Positions 53,492-61,766 of a stretch of 64,000 nt of DNA are shown here, piece by piece. The notes under the pieces are model-generated. The model was not told where the DNA came from and searched no databases. It saw only the letters and a list, made by a program, of their open reading frames with translations. The translations under genes and the position numbers were made by a program. The stretch comes from Prevotella sp. P3-122 (GTDB taxonomy: Bacteria; Bacteroidota; Bacteroidia; Bacteroidales; Bacteroidaceae): assembly GCF_002251365.1 (NCBI RefSeq), contig NZ_NPJH01000079.1, forward strand, positions 124,001-188,000. Direction: 5' to 3'. Every line of letters begins with the position of its first letter. The stretch's first letter is position 1.

Positions 53492-55234
53492 ATGAAAAAA
53501 CTGACATTATCATTGTTTGCCCTTGCCATGACGGCAATGACATTCACAAGCTGTGAAGATGTACCCGCTCCTTATGACTATCCTGGAACAGGCGGCAACG
53601 AAGGTGGTGGGGAACTTGCTGAAGGCGTTTATCTCGACCAGAACTTCAGTACAAGCCTTGGAGATTTCCAGTCTGTTGGTTCCAATCCCAATATTGCATG
53701 GGCTATCGACTATTCAAGTGCATGCATCACAGGTTACAAAGACTACAACGGTGATGGTACCAAGAGTAATGAAGCAGGCGTGACCTACCTTGTCAGCCCG
53801 GAAATTGACCTCACAGCAGCAACAAAGGCTCATGTAGAAATGAACCATGCCATGAGATATGAGCGTGCAGACATAAACACGAACAACAGTCTCCTCATTT
53901 GCAAGGATTATGCCGGCGACCCGACAACAGCAAATTGGGTTTCCATACCATATTCTACAGACGGCATAAACGGCACATCATTCGACTTCGTAGATGTATC
54001 GGCCAATATTCCAGACGAGTTCATCGGAAGCAAGGTAAGACTGGCTCTCCGCCACACATGTTCAGATGCACAATCTTCAACATGGGAGGTTAAGTCGTTG
54101 AGCGTCAAGGAAGGTGAAGCAGAAATCTCCGGCGGTGGTGAAGACACTCCTAACCCACCGGTAGAAGGGGAATACATAAACGAAACATTCGCCACATCGT
54201 TTGGCTCATTCACAGAAAAGACCGTCAAGGGAACTCCTTGGGTAATTGACTACAGCTGTGCAAAAGCCACGGGATATGACAACAGCAGCAAGACTACTAC
54301 ACCTTCAGAAAGCTATCTCGTTTCAAAAGCAATAGACCTTTCAGCTTCTAAGGGAGCAGTTGTCAACTTCGAATATATTTTACGCTATTACACCAACTAC
54401 GGCGCAGCAAAGCCAGGTGTAGCAGACAAGGTGCTTATCACAGACAACTATACAGGAGATGTGACAACAACAAACTGGACAGACATCACAGGAAAACTTA
54501 CAGAAGGTAGCGACTGGAATACATGGTATAAGTATTCCGTAAACATCCCTGCTAAACTGTTGGGCAAAAAGGCTGTGGTAATAGCCCTCTACTATGCTTG
54601 CCAAGACAACTCCGCTACATGGGAAGTCAAGAACTTCGTAGTAAAAGATGGAGAGGCGTCAAACGAAGGTGGAAACGAAGGCGGCAATGAAGGCGGCAAT
54701 GAAGGCGGCAATGTTGCTCCTGCTGGTGATGGCATGACAATATCAAGCATAGAGGTTGGTCGCCAGGGTACAGTCGAACTGACATCTAACAATTACGGTA
54801 CACAGGCAGTTGCCGACGCTTCTACATGGCTCACTTGGAACTACGACAACATCATCTTCAAGGGAGCGAAGGTTTGTGCTGCCACTGGTGACTTCACTGG
54901 TTGCATACAGGTTCAGGGCAATGCCTCTGATGTCGCAAAGCAGGGCTTCATCTTCAACGAGACAGCGTTCAGCAAAGATATAAAGAGCATTGTACTTGTT
55001 GTAAAGGGATTAGCAAAATATGAGACTCCAACCGTATTCAGCGTGTATGCCGGTTCTGAAGCTCATCCTGTAACCAATGCTATAGAGGCTACCACAAAGA
55101 CGGAAACAGGCGCCACCCTCAACACTTTCACCATGACCTACGACTTCAGCAAAGGTAACTACAAGCACTTCACAATATGGAATAACGCCATAGGCGCATT
55201 GTATATAGAGAAGATTGTTATCAATCTGAAGTAA
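53492..55234 (+). CDS. Lipoprotein with two choice-of-anchor J domains
   Basis: The 580-residue protein has a lipobox (MTFTSC, Cys about 21). Two related jelly-roll domains span about 45-210 (DQNFSTSLGDFQ, YLVSPEIDLTAATKAHVE, STWEVKSLSV) and 225-390 (NETFATSFGSFT, YLVSKAIDLSASKGAVV, ATWEVKNFVV), as in choice-of-anchor J proteins. A Gly/Asn/Glu linker (about 391-407) made by a 12-bp repeat leads to a C-terminal beta domain (410-580). It is probably a surface-exposed binding lipoprotein co-transcribed with DUF5689. Ligand unknown. Confidence 0.85.
   Translation: MKKLTLSLFALAMTAMTFTSCEDVPAPYDYPGTGGNEGGGELAEGVYLDQNFSTSLGDFQSVGSNPNIAWAIDYSSACITGYKDYNGDGTKSNEAGVTYLVSPEIDLTAATKAHVEMNHAMRYERADINTNNSLLICKDYAGDPTTANWVSIPYSTDGINGTSFDFVDVSANIPDEFIGSKVRLALRHTCSDAQSSTWEVKSLSVKEGEAEISGGGEDTPNPPVEGEYINETFATSFGSFTEKTVKGTPWVIDYSCAKATGYDNSSKTTTPSESYLVSKAIDLSASKGAVVNFEYILRYYTNYGAAKPGVADKVLITDNYTGDVTTTNWTDITGKLTEGSDWNTWYKYSVNIPAKLLGKKAVVIALYYACQDNSATWEVKNFVVKDGEASNEGGNEGGNEGGNEGGNVAPAGDGMTISSIEVGRQGTVELTSNNYGTQAVADASTWLTWNYDNIIFKGAKVCAATGDFTGCIQVQGNASDVAKQGFIFNETAFSKDIKSIVLVVKGLAKYETPTVFSVYAGSEAHPVTNAIEATTKTETGATLNTFTMTYDFSKGNYKHFTIWNNAIGALYIEKIVINLK
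54662..54709 (+). repeat. Coding 12-bp tandem repeat (Gly-Gly-Asn-Glu linker)
   Basis: Four units of the type AAYGAAGGYGGM encode the flexible linker between the anchor-J domains and the C-terminal domain. Copy changes would keep the frame. Confidence 0.8.
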
Positions 55235-55240
55235 ACGGAA

Positions 55241-55391
55241 AAGATAGAGAAGATAGATGAGATAGAAAAAATAGAGCAGATAGAGAAAATAGAGCAGATA
55301 GATGGAAAACCCTATCTCATCTATCACATCTATCTGCTCTATCTCATCTATCACATCTATCTCATCTATCTGCTCTATCTCATCTATCTTT
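55241..55391. repeat. 9-bp GATAG/CTATC hairpin array, upstream
   Basis: A purine arm of about seven 9-bp units built on GATAGAGAA or GATAGATGA (55241-55303) is followed, after a short loop, by a pyrimidine arm of eight full 9-bp units such as CTATCTCAT, CTATCACAT and CTATCTGCT (from 55312). The arms are largely complementary and could form a long hairpin. The array stands just before the four-helix gene. Confidence 0.85.
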
Positions 55392-55415
55392 AACCTTAAG
55401 AAAAAAACATTACCT

Positions 55416-56156
55416 ATGGAAAAGAAATACGAATTCCTAAGAAAGAGCGCCAACTGGAAGAATCTGTATTTCTACCAGAAAGCAGAAACTCTCTACCAGC
55501 TCACTTTCGTATTTTGTGAACGTTTCTTGAATAAACATATAGACCGCACGGTAGACCAGATGGTACAGTCGGCACGCTCTGGCAAGCAGAATATCGTAGA
55601 AGGAAGTGAAGACGGCAAGACATCCACTGAGATGGAAGTCAGTTTGCTGAATGTCGCCCGAAGCAGTATAGGTGAGTTAAAGGAAGACTACAAAGATTTC
55701 ATCACCTCACGCAAGATAACTTTATGGAATGAAAATCATCCTCGTTTTGCCAACATGCAGGAGTTCACCAAAAAGAACAACAGCCTTGAGCAATACGAGG
55801 ATTACTTTTATAAGTGGACTGCTGAGGAAATGGCAAACATCGGCCTTACCCTCTGCTATCAGGTTGATGCCATGATGTTCAGCTACCTTAAGAAACTCGA
55901 GAGCGAGTTTGTTAGCCAAGGCGGCATAAAGGAAAGGATGCATGCCGCGCGTACCGGATATAGACAAGAACAGGATGACAAGATGAAAGCCCTTGAGAAG
56001 AAAGTGGCCGAACAGGAAAAAACGATAAACGACTATCAAGAAGCCAATGCCCAATGGCAAGCAAAATACGAGGAACTTCGCCAAAAAGCCACCGAGGCAT
56101 ATTCAGACTTGAGAAAACAGCTGGCAGAAGCAAAGAAAAGACTTGGAGAGGAATAG
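55416..56156 (+). CDS. Four-helix-bundle protein with suffix domain
   Basis: The open frame runs back through the repeat array, but the real start is probably the ATG at 55416 (246 residues, MEKKYEFL). Residues about 10-150 match the S23/four-helix-bundle family: YQLTFVFCERFLNKHIDRT, VQSARSGKQNIVEGSEDG and LNVARSSIGELKEDYKDFI. A long C-terminal coiled coil follows (about 190-246, EKKVAEQEKTINDYQEANAQ), like the four-helix suffix domain. The related Avd protein assists diversity-generating retroelements, and S23 relatives sit in rRNA intervening sequences, but no reverse transcriptase is in this window. The stop codon is part of the downstream repeat array. Confidence 0.85.
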   Translation: MEKKYEFLRKSANWKNLYFYQKAETLYQLTFVFCERFLNKHIDRTVDQMVQSARSGKQNIVEGSEDGKTSTEMEVSLLNVARSSIGELKEDYKDFITSRKITLWNENHPRFANMQEFTKKNNSLEQYEDYFYKWTAEEMANIGLTLCYQVDAMMFSYLKKLESEFVSQGGIKERMHAARTGYRQEQDDKMKALEKKVAEQEKTINDYQEANAQWQAKYEELRQKATEAYSDLRKQLAEAKKRLGEE

Positions 56157-56345
56157 AGGGGATAGAGGAATAGAGGAGATAGAGAAGATAGAGAAGATAG
56201 AGAAGATAGAGAAGATAGAAGAAATAGAGAAGATAGCTGCTATTTTCCTATCTGCTCTATCACATCTATCTCCTCTATCTGCTCTATCACATCTATCTGC
56301 TCTATCCCCTCTATCACCTCTATCACCTCTATCACCTCTATCTCC
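56148..56345. repeat. 9-bp GATAG/CTATC hairpin array, downstream
   Basis: The purine arm (56148-56236, units ATAGAGAAG) starts in the last codons of the four-helix gene, and the pyrimidine arm (56248-56345) has ten full 9-bp units such as CTATCTGCT and CTATCACCT. The two arms are complementary. It has the same unit length, arm order and orientation as the array upstream of the gene, and it ends about 20 bases before the rpmE2 promoter. Confidence 0.85.
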
Positions 56346-56364
56346 CCAAAATTATCCATAATTA

Positions 56365-56396
56365 TTTGGCAGAAAGAAAAAATGTTTGTAACTTTG
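56365..56396 (+). promoter_or_regulatory. Promoter for ribosomal protein L31 gene
   Basis: TTTG at 56365-56368, a 20-base spacer and TAACTTTG at 56389-56396 form a full consensus, 50 bases before the ATG. Confidence 0.7.
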
Positions 56397-56445
56397 CAGC
56401 CCAAAGTGGAAACAACATTTTTATAACATAACATTTAACAACGAA

Positions 56446-56697
56446 ATGAAAAAAGGTATTCATCCCGAAAACTATCGCCCCGTCGTATTCAAGGATATGT
56501 CCAACGGCGATATGTTCCTTACAAAGTCTACATGCAAGACTAATGACACAGTAGAATTTGAAGGTGAAACTTACCCAGTGGTAAAAGTCGAAATCTCAAG
56601 CACCTCTCACCCATTCTACACTGGTAAGAGCAAGCTTGTCGATACAGCCGGTCGCGTTGACCGCTTCATGAACCGTTACGGTAAGCTTAAGAAGTAA
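56446..56697 (+). CDS. rpmE2: 50S ribosomal protein L31, type B
   Basis: The 83-residue protein opens [20 protein letters not shown], and [20 protein letters not shown] followed by the end FMNRYGKL is diagnostic for L31. It lacks the CxxC zinc ligands of the type A form; the one Cys does not make a zinc site. Zinc-free L31 can stand in under zinc limitation in some bacteria, but in this phylum the type B form is often the only copy. Confidence 0.96.
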   Translation: MKKGIHPENYRPVVFKDMSNGDMFLTKSTCKTNDTVEFEGETYPVVKVEISSTSHPFYTGKSKLVDTAGRVDRFMNRYGKLKK

Positions 56698-56732
56698 GAA
56701 CGATATCTTTTACAGATACAGTACAACAGAAC

Positions 56733-56782
56733 AAAGTGCGGTCGAACGTAGTTGCATATGCGTTTCGGTCGCACTTTTTTTC
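56733..56782 (+). terminator. Terminator of the L31 gene
   Basis: AAAGTGCG pairs with CGCACTTT, with partly complementary bases further in, and the right arm runs into a T-run. It ends 18 bases before the nuclease start codon. Confidence 0.75.
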
Positions 56783-56799
56783 TCCAACAATTATCACTC

Positions 56800-57690
56800 A
56801 TGTCCAAGAAATTATTACTAAGCCTTCTTGCCGTGCTGGCTTTCACAGCATGCTCTGACGACGAAGAGAAAACAACATCCAACTCTAACCGTAACCCCAC
56901 CTACGAGCACAATGAATATGGCAGGTATGAGTTCCCGCGAATCAGCGACCCTTCGGAAAACCTTATCCTCATACACAAGACCGCTAACGGCGAGGTGAAC
57001 TATTCCGTGGAGTGGGACATCGAGAAGAAGTCGCAGCGATGGTCGTGCTACCAGATGTACAAGAGCAACATGGCACAAAACACTGGCAGGTATTATGCAG
57101 GTCCGGGTGAAGACCAATATCCTCAAGACCCATTGCTACCTGTACAGTACCGCTGGACAACCGACCCGTTCTATGGCTCGGGCTACGACCATGGACATAT
57201 ATGTCCTTCTGCCGACCGGCTGAACAGCGAGGAGTCAAACTACCAGACTTTCTACCTCACCAATATGCAGCCACAGAAGAACGGCTTCAACGCCAAGGTA
57301 TGGGCAAACATGGAAGCAAAGGTAAGGAACTGGGCAAAACAGAACAACTATACCTTCTGCGACACCATGTATGTATGCAAGGGCGGCACCATCGACAACA
57401 AGAGCCAGATTATGAAAACACTGTCCAATGGTCTCATCGTGCCAAAATACTATTATATGGCTATACTCATCTCCAAGAAACAGTCGAACGGCACCATGAA
57501 GTATGACGCCATGGCATTCTGGATTGAGCACAAGGAGAGTTCTGACAACGGCACTGCCCTGGCAAAATACGTCATCACCATTGACGAGCTTGAGAGCAAG
57601 ACCGGCATCGACTTCTTCTGCAACCTGCCTGACGACATAGAACGTCAAGTAGAGTCTACAGTAAACATGAAACTCTGGGGTTACAATTAA
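56800..57690 (+). CDS. DNA/RNA non-specific endonuclease (NUC1) lipoprotein
   Basis: I chose the ATG at 56800 (296 residues) because it starts a signal peptide with a lipobox (LAFTAC, Cys about 18), after the L31 terminator. The catalytic motif YDHGHICPSADR gives Asp130 and His133, the DxGH core of the NUC1 family, and FYLTNMQPQKNGFNAKVWANME has the metal-binding Asn. Such enzymes cut DNA and RNA without sequence preference. As a lipoprotein it probably acts at the cell surface or in the periplasm, which fits feeding on extracellular nucleic acid. No immunity protein gene is next to it. Confidence 0.94.
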   Translation: MSKKLLLSLLAVLAFTACSDDEEKTTSNSNRNPTYEHNEYGRYEFPRISDPSENLILIHKTANGEVNYSVEWDIEKKSQRWSCYQMYKSNMAQNTGRYYAGPGEDQYPQDPLLPVQYRWTTDPFYGSGYDHGHICPSADRLNSEESNYQTFYLTNMQPQKNGFNAKVWANMEAKVRNWAKQNNYTFCDTMYVCKGGTIDNKSQIMKTLSNGLIVPKYYYMAILISKKQSNGTMKYDAMAFWIEHKESSDNGTALAKYVITIDELESKTGIDFFCNLPDDIERQVESTVNMKLWGYN

Positions 57691-57730
57691 GTGTCACCCC
57701 AGAGTTTCTTCTTTTCATTCCTTATCTGCC

Positions 57731-58309
57731 CTATTGTGCTCCGACAGTTCTTCCGAACATTCTTACGGGCTTGTCCTGTCCGCTGTCCCCAGCATCGCTG
57801 TTAGCTCTTGAGCCCAGGTTGTCCTTCTTCGAGTAGTAATAGTCCCATCCCCAATAGAAATCGTTCCAGTTTGGCGACGAGGTATGCCTCATCTTGAAGT
57901 TCACCCTTTGGTCTCCATAGTATATGTTCCCAACAAAATAGTTGTCACTCAGCCTGTAGTCGTGTATCTGAACGTATGTTCCTTCCTCTACGAGGTACAC
58001 ATTGATTACTCCTCCGCTGACATTCCATTGTATGTGGTTGGCAACATAATTCCTCCCCCAAGGCCCGTAGTTGTAATAGTCTATCCAGTAGCCGGAACCG
58101 GAAGAATACCTGTACGGGTCGCGCGAGAAACACAACTCGGTATACGTTGCATCATACACCATTCCGTCGTACATCATACTTACATACATATTTCCCTCCC
58201 AGGTGCCCTCAAGGGTATATGCTATTTCATCGTCCTCGTCGCAAGCGGAGAATGTCATTGCGCAAAGTGCCGTCATGGCCATTGCAAGCATTGTCTTAAT
58301 CTTCTTCAT
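57731..58309 (-). CDS. Tyr-rich secreted lipoprotein
   Basis: The start is the ATG at 58309 (192 residues), because a promoter -7 element at 58347 lies inside the longer frame. The signal peptide ends in a lipobox (MTFSAC, Cys about 23). A small beta-barrel-like domain follows, rich in Tyr and Trp (YTLEGTWEGNMYVSMMYDG, SGSGYWIDYYNYGPWGRNYV, WNVSGGVINVYL), with a polar tail. Function unknown; the shape recalls lipocalin-like stress lipoproteins. Its upstream region shares a tandem operator with the Ser/Gly repeat gene at 43500. Confidence 0.82.
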   Translation of the reverse strand: MKKIKTMLAMAMTALCAMTFSACDEDDEIAYTLEGTWEGNMYVSMMYDGMVYDATYTELCFSRDPYRYSSGSGYWIDYYNYGPWGRNYVANHIQWNVSGGVINVYLVEEGTYVQIHDYRLSDNYFVGNIYYGDQRVNFKMRHTSSPNWNDFYWGWDYYYSKKDNLGSRANSDAGDSGQDKPVRMFGRTVGAQ

Positions 58310-58346
58310 AATCGTATGGTTTTTGTTTGTTATTGTAATTCTGCTG

Positions 58347-58354
58347 CAAATATA
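58347..58354 (-). promoter_or_regulatory. -7 element for the Tyr-rich lipoprotein gene
   Basis: The minus strand reads TATATTTG 37 bases before the ATG at 58309. The operator lies 47 bases further upstream. Confidence 0.6.
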
Positions 58355-58401
58355 GATACTTATTCTGTTTAACACAAGGTAAATTCCATATAAATTATGG
58401 G

Positions 58402-58436
58402 GGAAATCCCTAATTCGTAGAGAAAAATCCCTAAAA
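58402..58436 (-). promoter_or_regulatory. Tandem operator (site B)
   Basis: On the minus strand two TTAGGGATTT sites lie 21 bases apart, followed by CCC or CTC, in the same order and orientation relative to the gene as at 43364-43401. The distance to the -7 element is about 24 bases longer than at the other locus, close to two helical turns. The divergent glutathione peroxidase gene could also be affected. Confidence 0.65.
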
Positions 58437-58483
58437 TAAACATAATTATCTTGATGTATTACTCAAATATCAATTAAAATTGG

Positions 58484-58491
58484 TATTTTTG
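58484..58491 (+). promoter_or_regulatory. -7 element for the glutathione peroxidase gene
   Basis: TATTTTTG lies 40 bases before the ATG at 58532, in an AT-rich stretch. Confidence 0.55.
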
Positions 58492-58531
58492 CATTGGTAA
58501 AAAGTACGAATTTAAAACATGAGAAAACAAG

Positions 58532-59080
58532 ATGAGAACAGTATATGAATTCTCGGTAAAGGACCGGAAAGGTAAAGACGTAGCACTAAAAGAGTATTCC
58601 GACGAGGTACTTCTTATTGTCAACACCGCCACTAAGTGCGGCTTCACCCCTCAGTATGAGGAACTGGAGAAGCTATACGAGAAATATCACAGTCAGGGTT
58701 TCGAGATACTCGACTTCCCCTGTAACCAGTTTGGCAGTCAGGCTCCTGGTACCGACGAGTCAATCCACAGCTTCTGCAAGCTTACCTACGGCACCGAGTT
58801 TCCCCGTTTCAAGAAAGTTAAGGTAAACGGCCCTGACGCCGATGCCCTGTTCAAGTTCCTGAAGGAAGAGAAAGGCTTCGCAGGCTGGGATGAGAGCCAC
58901 CCCATCTACCCCATCCTCGATAAGATGCTCTCCGAGGCCGACCCCAACTACAAGGACAGCCCGGACATCAAGTGGAACTTTACAAAATTCCTCACCAACA
59001 AGCGCGGACAGGTGGTAGCTCGCTTTGAGCCTACAGAGCCTATAGCAAACATCGCCGCAAAGATTGAGGAACTGCTTTAG
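58532..59080 (+). CDS. Glutathione peroxidase family protein
   Basis: The 182-residue protein has the catalytic triad of the family: Cys36 in TATKCGFTPQYEELEKLYEK, Gln66 in DFPCNQFG and Trp in IKWNFTKFL. A Cys in place of selenocysteine is normal for bacteria. Such enzymes often use thioredoxin rather than glutathione, and trxB lies 55 bases downstream. It protects against peroxides. Confidence 0.95.
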   Translation: MRTVYEFSVKDRKGKDVALKEYSDEVLLIVNTATKCGFTPQYEELEKLYEKYHSQGFEILDFPCNQFGSQAPGTDESIHSFCKLTYGTEFPRFKKVKVNGPDADALFKFLKEEKGFAGWDESHPIYPILDKMLSEADPNYKDSPDIKWNFTKFLTNKRGQVVARFEPTEPIANIAAKIEELL

Positions 59081-59135
59081 AGAAGACAAAGAATAATAGA
59101 AATATCGAGAAACAGAAACAACAACAGATATTGGT

Positions 59136-60074
59136 ATGGAAAAGACAAGATGCCTTATCATAGGCAGCGGCCCGGCTGGCTATACAGCCGCCATCTATGC
59201 AGGAAGAGCAAATCTTAGCCCCGTTTTATACTGCGGACTCCAAACAGGCGGGCAGCTAACACAAACCACTGAGGTAGAGAACTTCCCCGGCTACCCCGAG
59301 GGAGTAGACGGCAACCAGATGATGACGGACATCAGGCAGCAGGCCGAGCGCTTCGGTGCCGACCTTCGCGACGGCATTATCACGAAGGTTGATTTTGGCA
59401 AACGTCCCTTCACGCTTACCACCGACAGCGGTGATATCATAGAGGCCGACAGCGTGATCATTGCTACCGGAGCATCAGCAAAATATCTTGGACTCGACGA
59501 CGAGAAGAAATACAACGGGCAGGGCGTGAGCGCATGCGCCACATGCGACGGTTTCTTCTATCGCAAGAAGACCGTTGCCGTTGTTGGTGGCGGCGACACC
59601 GCGTGCGAGGAAGCATCCTATCTGGCCGGACTGTGCAAGAAGGTGTACATGATAGTGCGCAAGCCTTATCTCCGTGCCTCTGACGTGATGAAAAAGCGTG
59701 TTGAGGAGAACGAGAAGATAGAGATACTCTATGAGCACAACACCCTTGGCCTGTATGGCGAGAACGGTGTTGAAGGAGCACACGTGGTGAAGCGCAAGGG
59801 CGAGGCAGACGAGGAACGCTACGACTTGCCTATTGACGGTTTCTTCCTTGCCATAGGCCATAAGCCCAACACTGATGTGTTCAAGCCATGGATAGACGTC
59901 GACGAGACAGGCTACATCAAGACCGTTGATGGTACCCCACGTACTAATATCGAGGGCGTGTTTGCAGCCGGCGACTGTGCAGACCCTACTTACCGTCAGG
60001 CCATCGTAGCAGCAGGCTCAGGATGCAAGGCTGCCCTTGAGGCTGAACGCTATCTGGCAGCAAAAGGACTGTAA
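59136..60074 (+). CDS. trxB: Thioredoxin-disulfide reductase
   Basis: The 312-residue flavoenzyme shows the FAD site IIGSGPAGYTAAIYAGRA, the redox-active CATC (residues 134-137), the NADPH site VVGGGDTACEEASYLA and the C-terminal GVFAAGDCADPTYRQAIVA. It reduces thioredoxin with NADPH and so supports the peroxidases here (the Gpx gene upstream and Bcp). Confidence 0.97.
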   Translation: MEKTRCLIIGSGPAGYTAAIYAGRANLSPVLYCGLQTGGQLTQTTEVENFPGYPEGVDGNQMMTDIRQQAERFGADLRDGIITKVDFGKRPFTLTTDSGDIIEADSVIIATGASAKYLGLDDEKKYNGQGVSACATCDGFFYRKKTVAVVGGGDTACEEASYLAGLCKKVYMIVRKPYLRASDVMKKRVEENEKIEILYEHNTLGLYGENGVEGAHVVKRKGEADEERYDLPIDGFFLAIGHKPNTDVFKPWIDVDETGYIKTVDGTPRTNIEGVFAAGDCADPTYRQAIVAAGSGCKAALEAERYLAAKGL

Positions 60075-60125
60075 AAAGTTAATATTCCTTAGGGGTTATA
60101 TCTCAACCCCATCATATTATCCCAG

Positions 60126-60176
60126 AAAGGGCAAAAGCATGTTGGTGATATTACAACAAACATGTTTTTGCCCTTT
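60126..60176. terminator. Bidirectional terminator after trxB
   Basis: A 16-bp stem with one G-T wobble (AAAGGGCAAAAGCATG and CATGTTTTTGCCCTTT) lies between trxB and the convergent symporter gene. Confidence 0.85.
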
Positions 60177-60198
60177 CCGATTTCATTCCACACAGCTG

Positions 60199-61638
60199 CT
60201 ACGAGTAATCCTCTCCGGTTTTTCCTGCCTTCAGGCTGGTAGCCCATAGTCCGATAAAGGTAAGCAGGCCATTCAGCATCAGCAGCTCATAACCGAAACG
60301 GTAGGAGGTGTAGTGACTGGTCAGCCAGTCTGCGGCAAAGCATATCACAGGCGAGGCAACGGCAATGGCTGGTACCACCCTGTCGTTGACACCACGCTTG
60401 GTTATCAGTGCATAGGCGAAAAGACCAAGCAGCGGCCCATAGGTGTAGCCGCAAAGGGTGTAGATGGCATCCAGTACGCTCTGGCTGTTAACAAGCTCAA
60501 AGAGCAACACGCACAGGATGAACACCACCGCCATGCACACATGCACCCTCTTCCGCAGCCGCTCGTCATCGGGCTTGCCACACATATCCACGCAGAAGCT
60601 TGTAGTCATGGCGGTGAGCGCGCTGTCGGCACTTGAGAACGATGCCGCCACGATACCTATGGTGAACAGCACCACTACTCCATTGCCAAGCATACCCGAG
60701 GCGGCGAACATGGGCAACAGGTCATCGCCCTTGGCAGGCATCTGCATGCCATACCGGCCAAGCATCATCATAAGCAATACTCCCAGAGCCAGAAACAGCA
60801 GGTTGGCGGGCACGAAGGCAAAACCATAAGTACACATGTCTTTCTTGGCATCGGCAAGCGACTTGCAGGTAAGGTTTTTCTGCATCATGTCCTGGTCGAG
60901 TCCCGTCATCACGATGACGATGAATATTCCGCTAAGGAACTGTTTCCAGAAATTCTGCCTCGACATCCAGTCATCGAATACGAACATCCTCGAATGGCTG
61001 TCAGCCACTATCGCCCTCACGGCCTCTCCTACGCTCATTCCCATATCGTCGACCACATTATATATTATAAGTACCAATGCGGCAAACATGCAGAGTGTCT
61101 GCAAGGAGTCTGTCCATACCAGAGTTTTTATACCGCTGCGGCGGGTGTAAAGCCAAATGAGCGCAACCATCGCCACGGCAGTAAGGGCAAACGGCACTCC
61201 CATGTCCGCAAACACAAACCGATGAAGAATGAAGCACACCACATAGAACCTTGCCGCCGCTCCCGTCATCTTCGACAATAGGAAGAATGTCGCTCCAGTC
61301 CTGTACGACCTGTTGCCGAGCCGCTTCTGCAGGAAAGAGTATATCGTCGTGAGGTTGTGCTTGTAGTAGACGGGCAGCAGGATGAATGCCACGGCGAAAT
61401 ATCCGAGTATGAAGCCCAGGCAAGTCTGCATGTATGTCATGTCGGCATTGGCAACCATACCGGGCACCGACACGAACGTTATACCGGATATTGACGCGCC
61501 AATCATTCCAAACGCCACCACATACCATGGTGAATGTCGGTTGCCACGATAGAAAGCGTCGTTGTCAGAGCGGCGGGACGTAAGCCTGCTCACAAGCATG
61601 AGCAGGGCAAAATATACAAATACTGTCAGTAACATCAT
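60199..61638 (-). CDS. Sodium:solute symporter family protein
   Basis: I chose the ATG at 61638 (479 residues, MMLLTVFVYF) because the earlier TTG at 61665 lies in the promoter. The protein has about 13 hydrophobic segments and the SSS family features FGMIGASISGITFVSVPGMV and SFSSADSALTAMTTSFCVDM. It moves a solute together with sodium at the inner membrane. The substrate cannot be told from sequence. Confidence 0.92.
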   Translation of the reverse strand: MMLLTVFVYFALLMLVSRLTSRRSDNDAFYRGNRHSPWYVVAFGMIGASISGITFVSVPGMVANADMTYMQTCLGFILGYFAVAFILLPVYYKHNLTTIYSFLQKRLGNRSYRTGATFFLLSKMTGAAARFYVVCFILHRFVFADMGVPFALTAVAMVALIWLYTRRSGIKTLVWTDSLQTLCMFAALVLIIYNVVDDMGMSVGEAVRAIVADSHSRMFVFDDWMSRQNFWKQFLSGIFIVIVMTGLDQDMMQKNLTCKSLADAKKDMCTYGFAFVPANLLFLALGVLLMMMLGRYGMQMPAKGDDLLPMFAASGMLGNGVVVLFTIGIVAASFSSADSALTAMTTSFCVDMCGKPDDERLRKRVHVCMAVVFILCVLLFELVNSQSVLDAIYTLCGYTYGPLLGLFAYALITKRGVNDRVVPAIAVASPVICFAADWLTSHYTSYRFGYELLMLNGLLTFIGLWATSLKAGKTGEDYS

Positions 61639-61662
61639 ATAGCCTTTGATAAAAAACCTGCG

Positions 61663-61670
61663 CAAAGGTA
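61663..61670 (-). promoter_or_regulatory. -7 element for the symporter gene
   Basis: The minus strand reads TACCTTTG 24 bases before the ATG at 61638. It overlaps the alternative TTG start. Confidence 0.6.
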
Positions 61671-61766
61671 GTACTTTTTTTAGAAATAATGTTAAAAGAC
61701 AAAGAAATAAGAAAAAAGAAGCCCTTCGGAAGTTAAGTTCCTGAAAAGTCCACGTATATTATACAG

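Noticed and set aside
55416..56156. Diversity-generating retroelement, suggested by the Avd-like four-helix protein
   Set aside because: No reverse transcriptase, template repeat or variable repeat was found in the window.
56800..57690. Toxin/immunity system based on the NUC1 nuclease
   Set aside because: There is no adjacent immunity gene and no toxin delivery domain; a lipoprotein signal fits a nutritional nuclease better.
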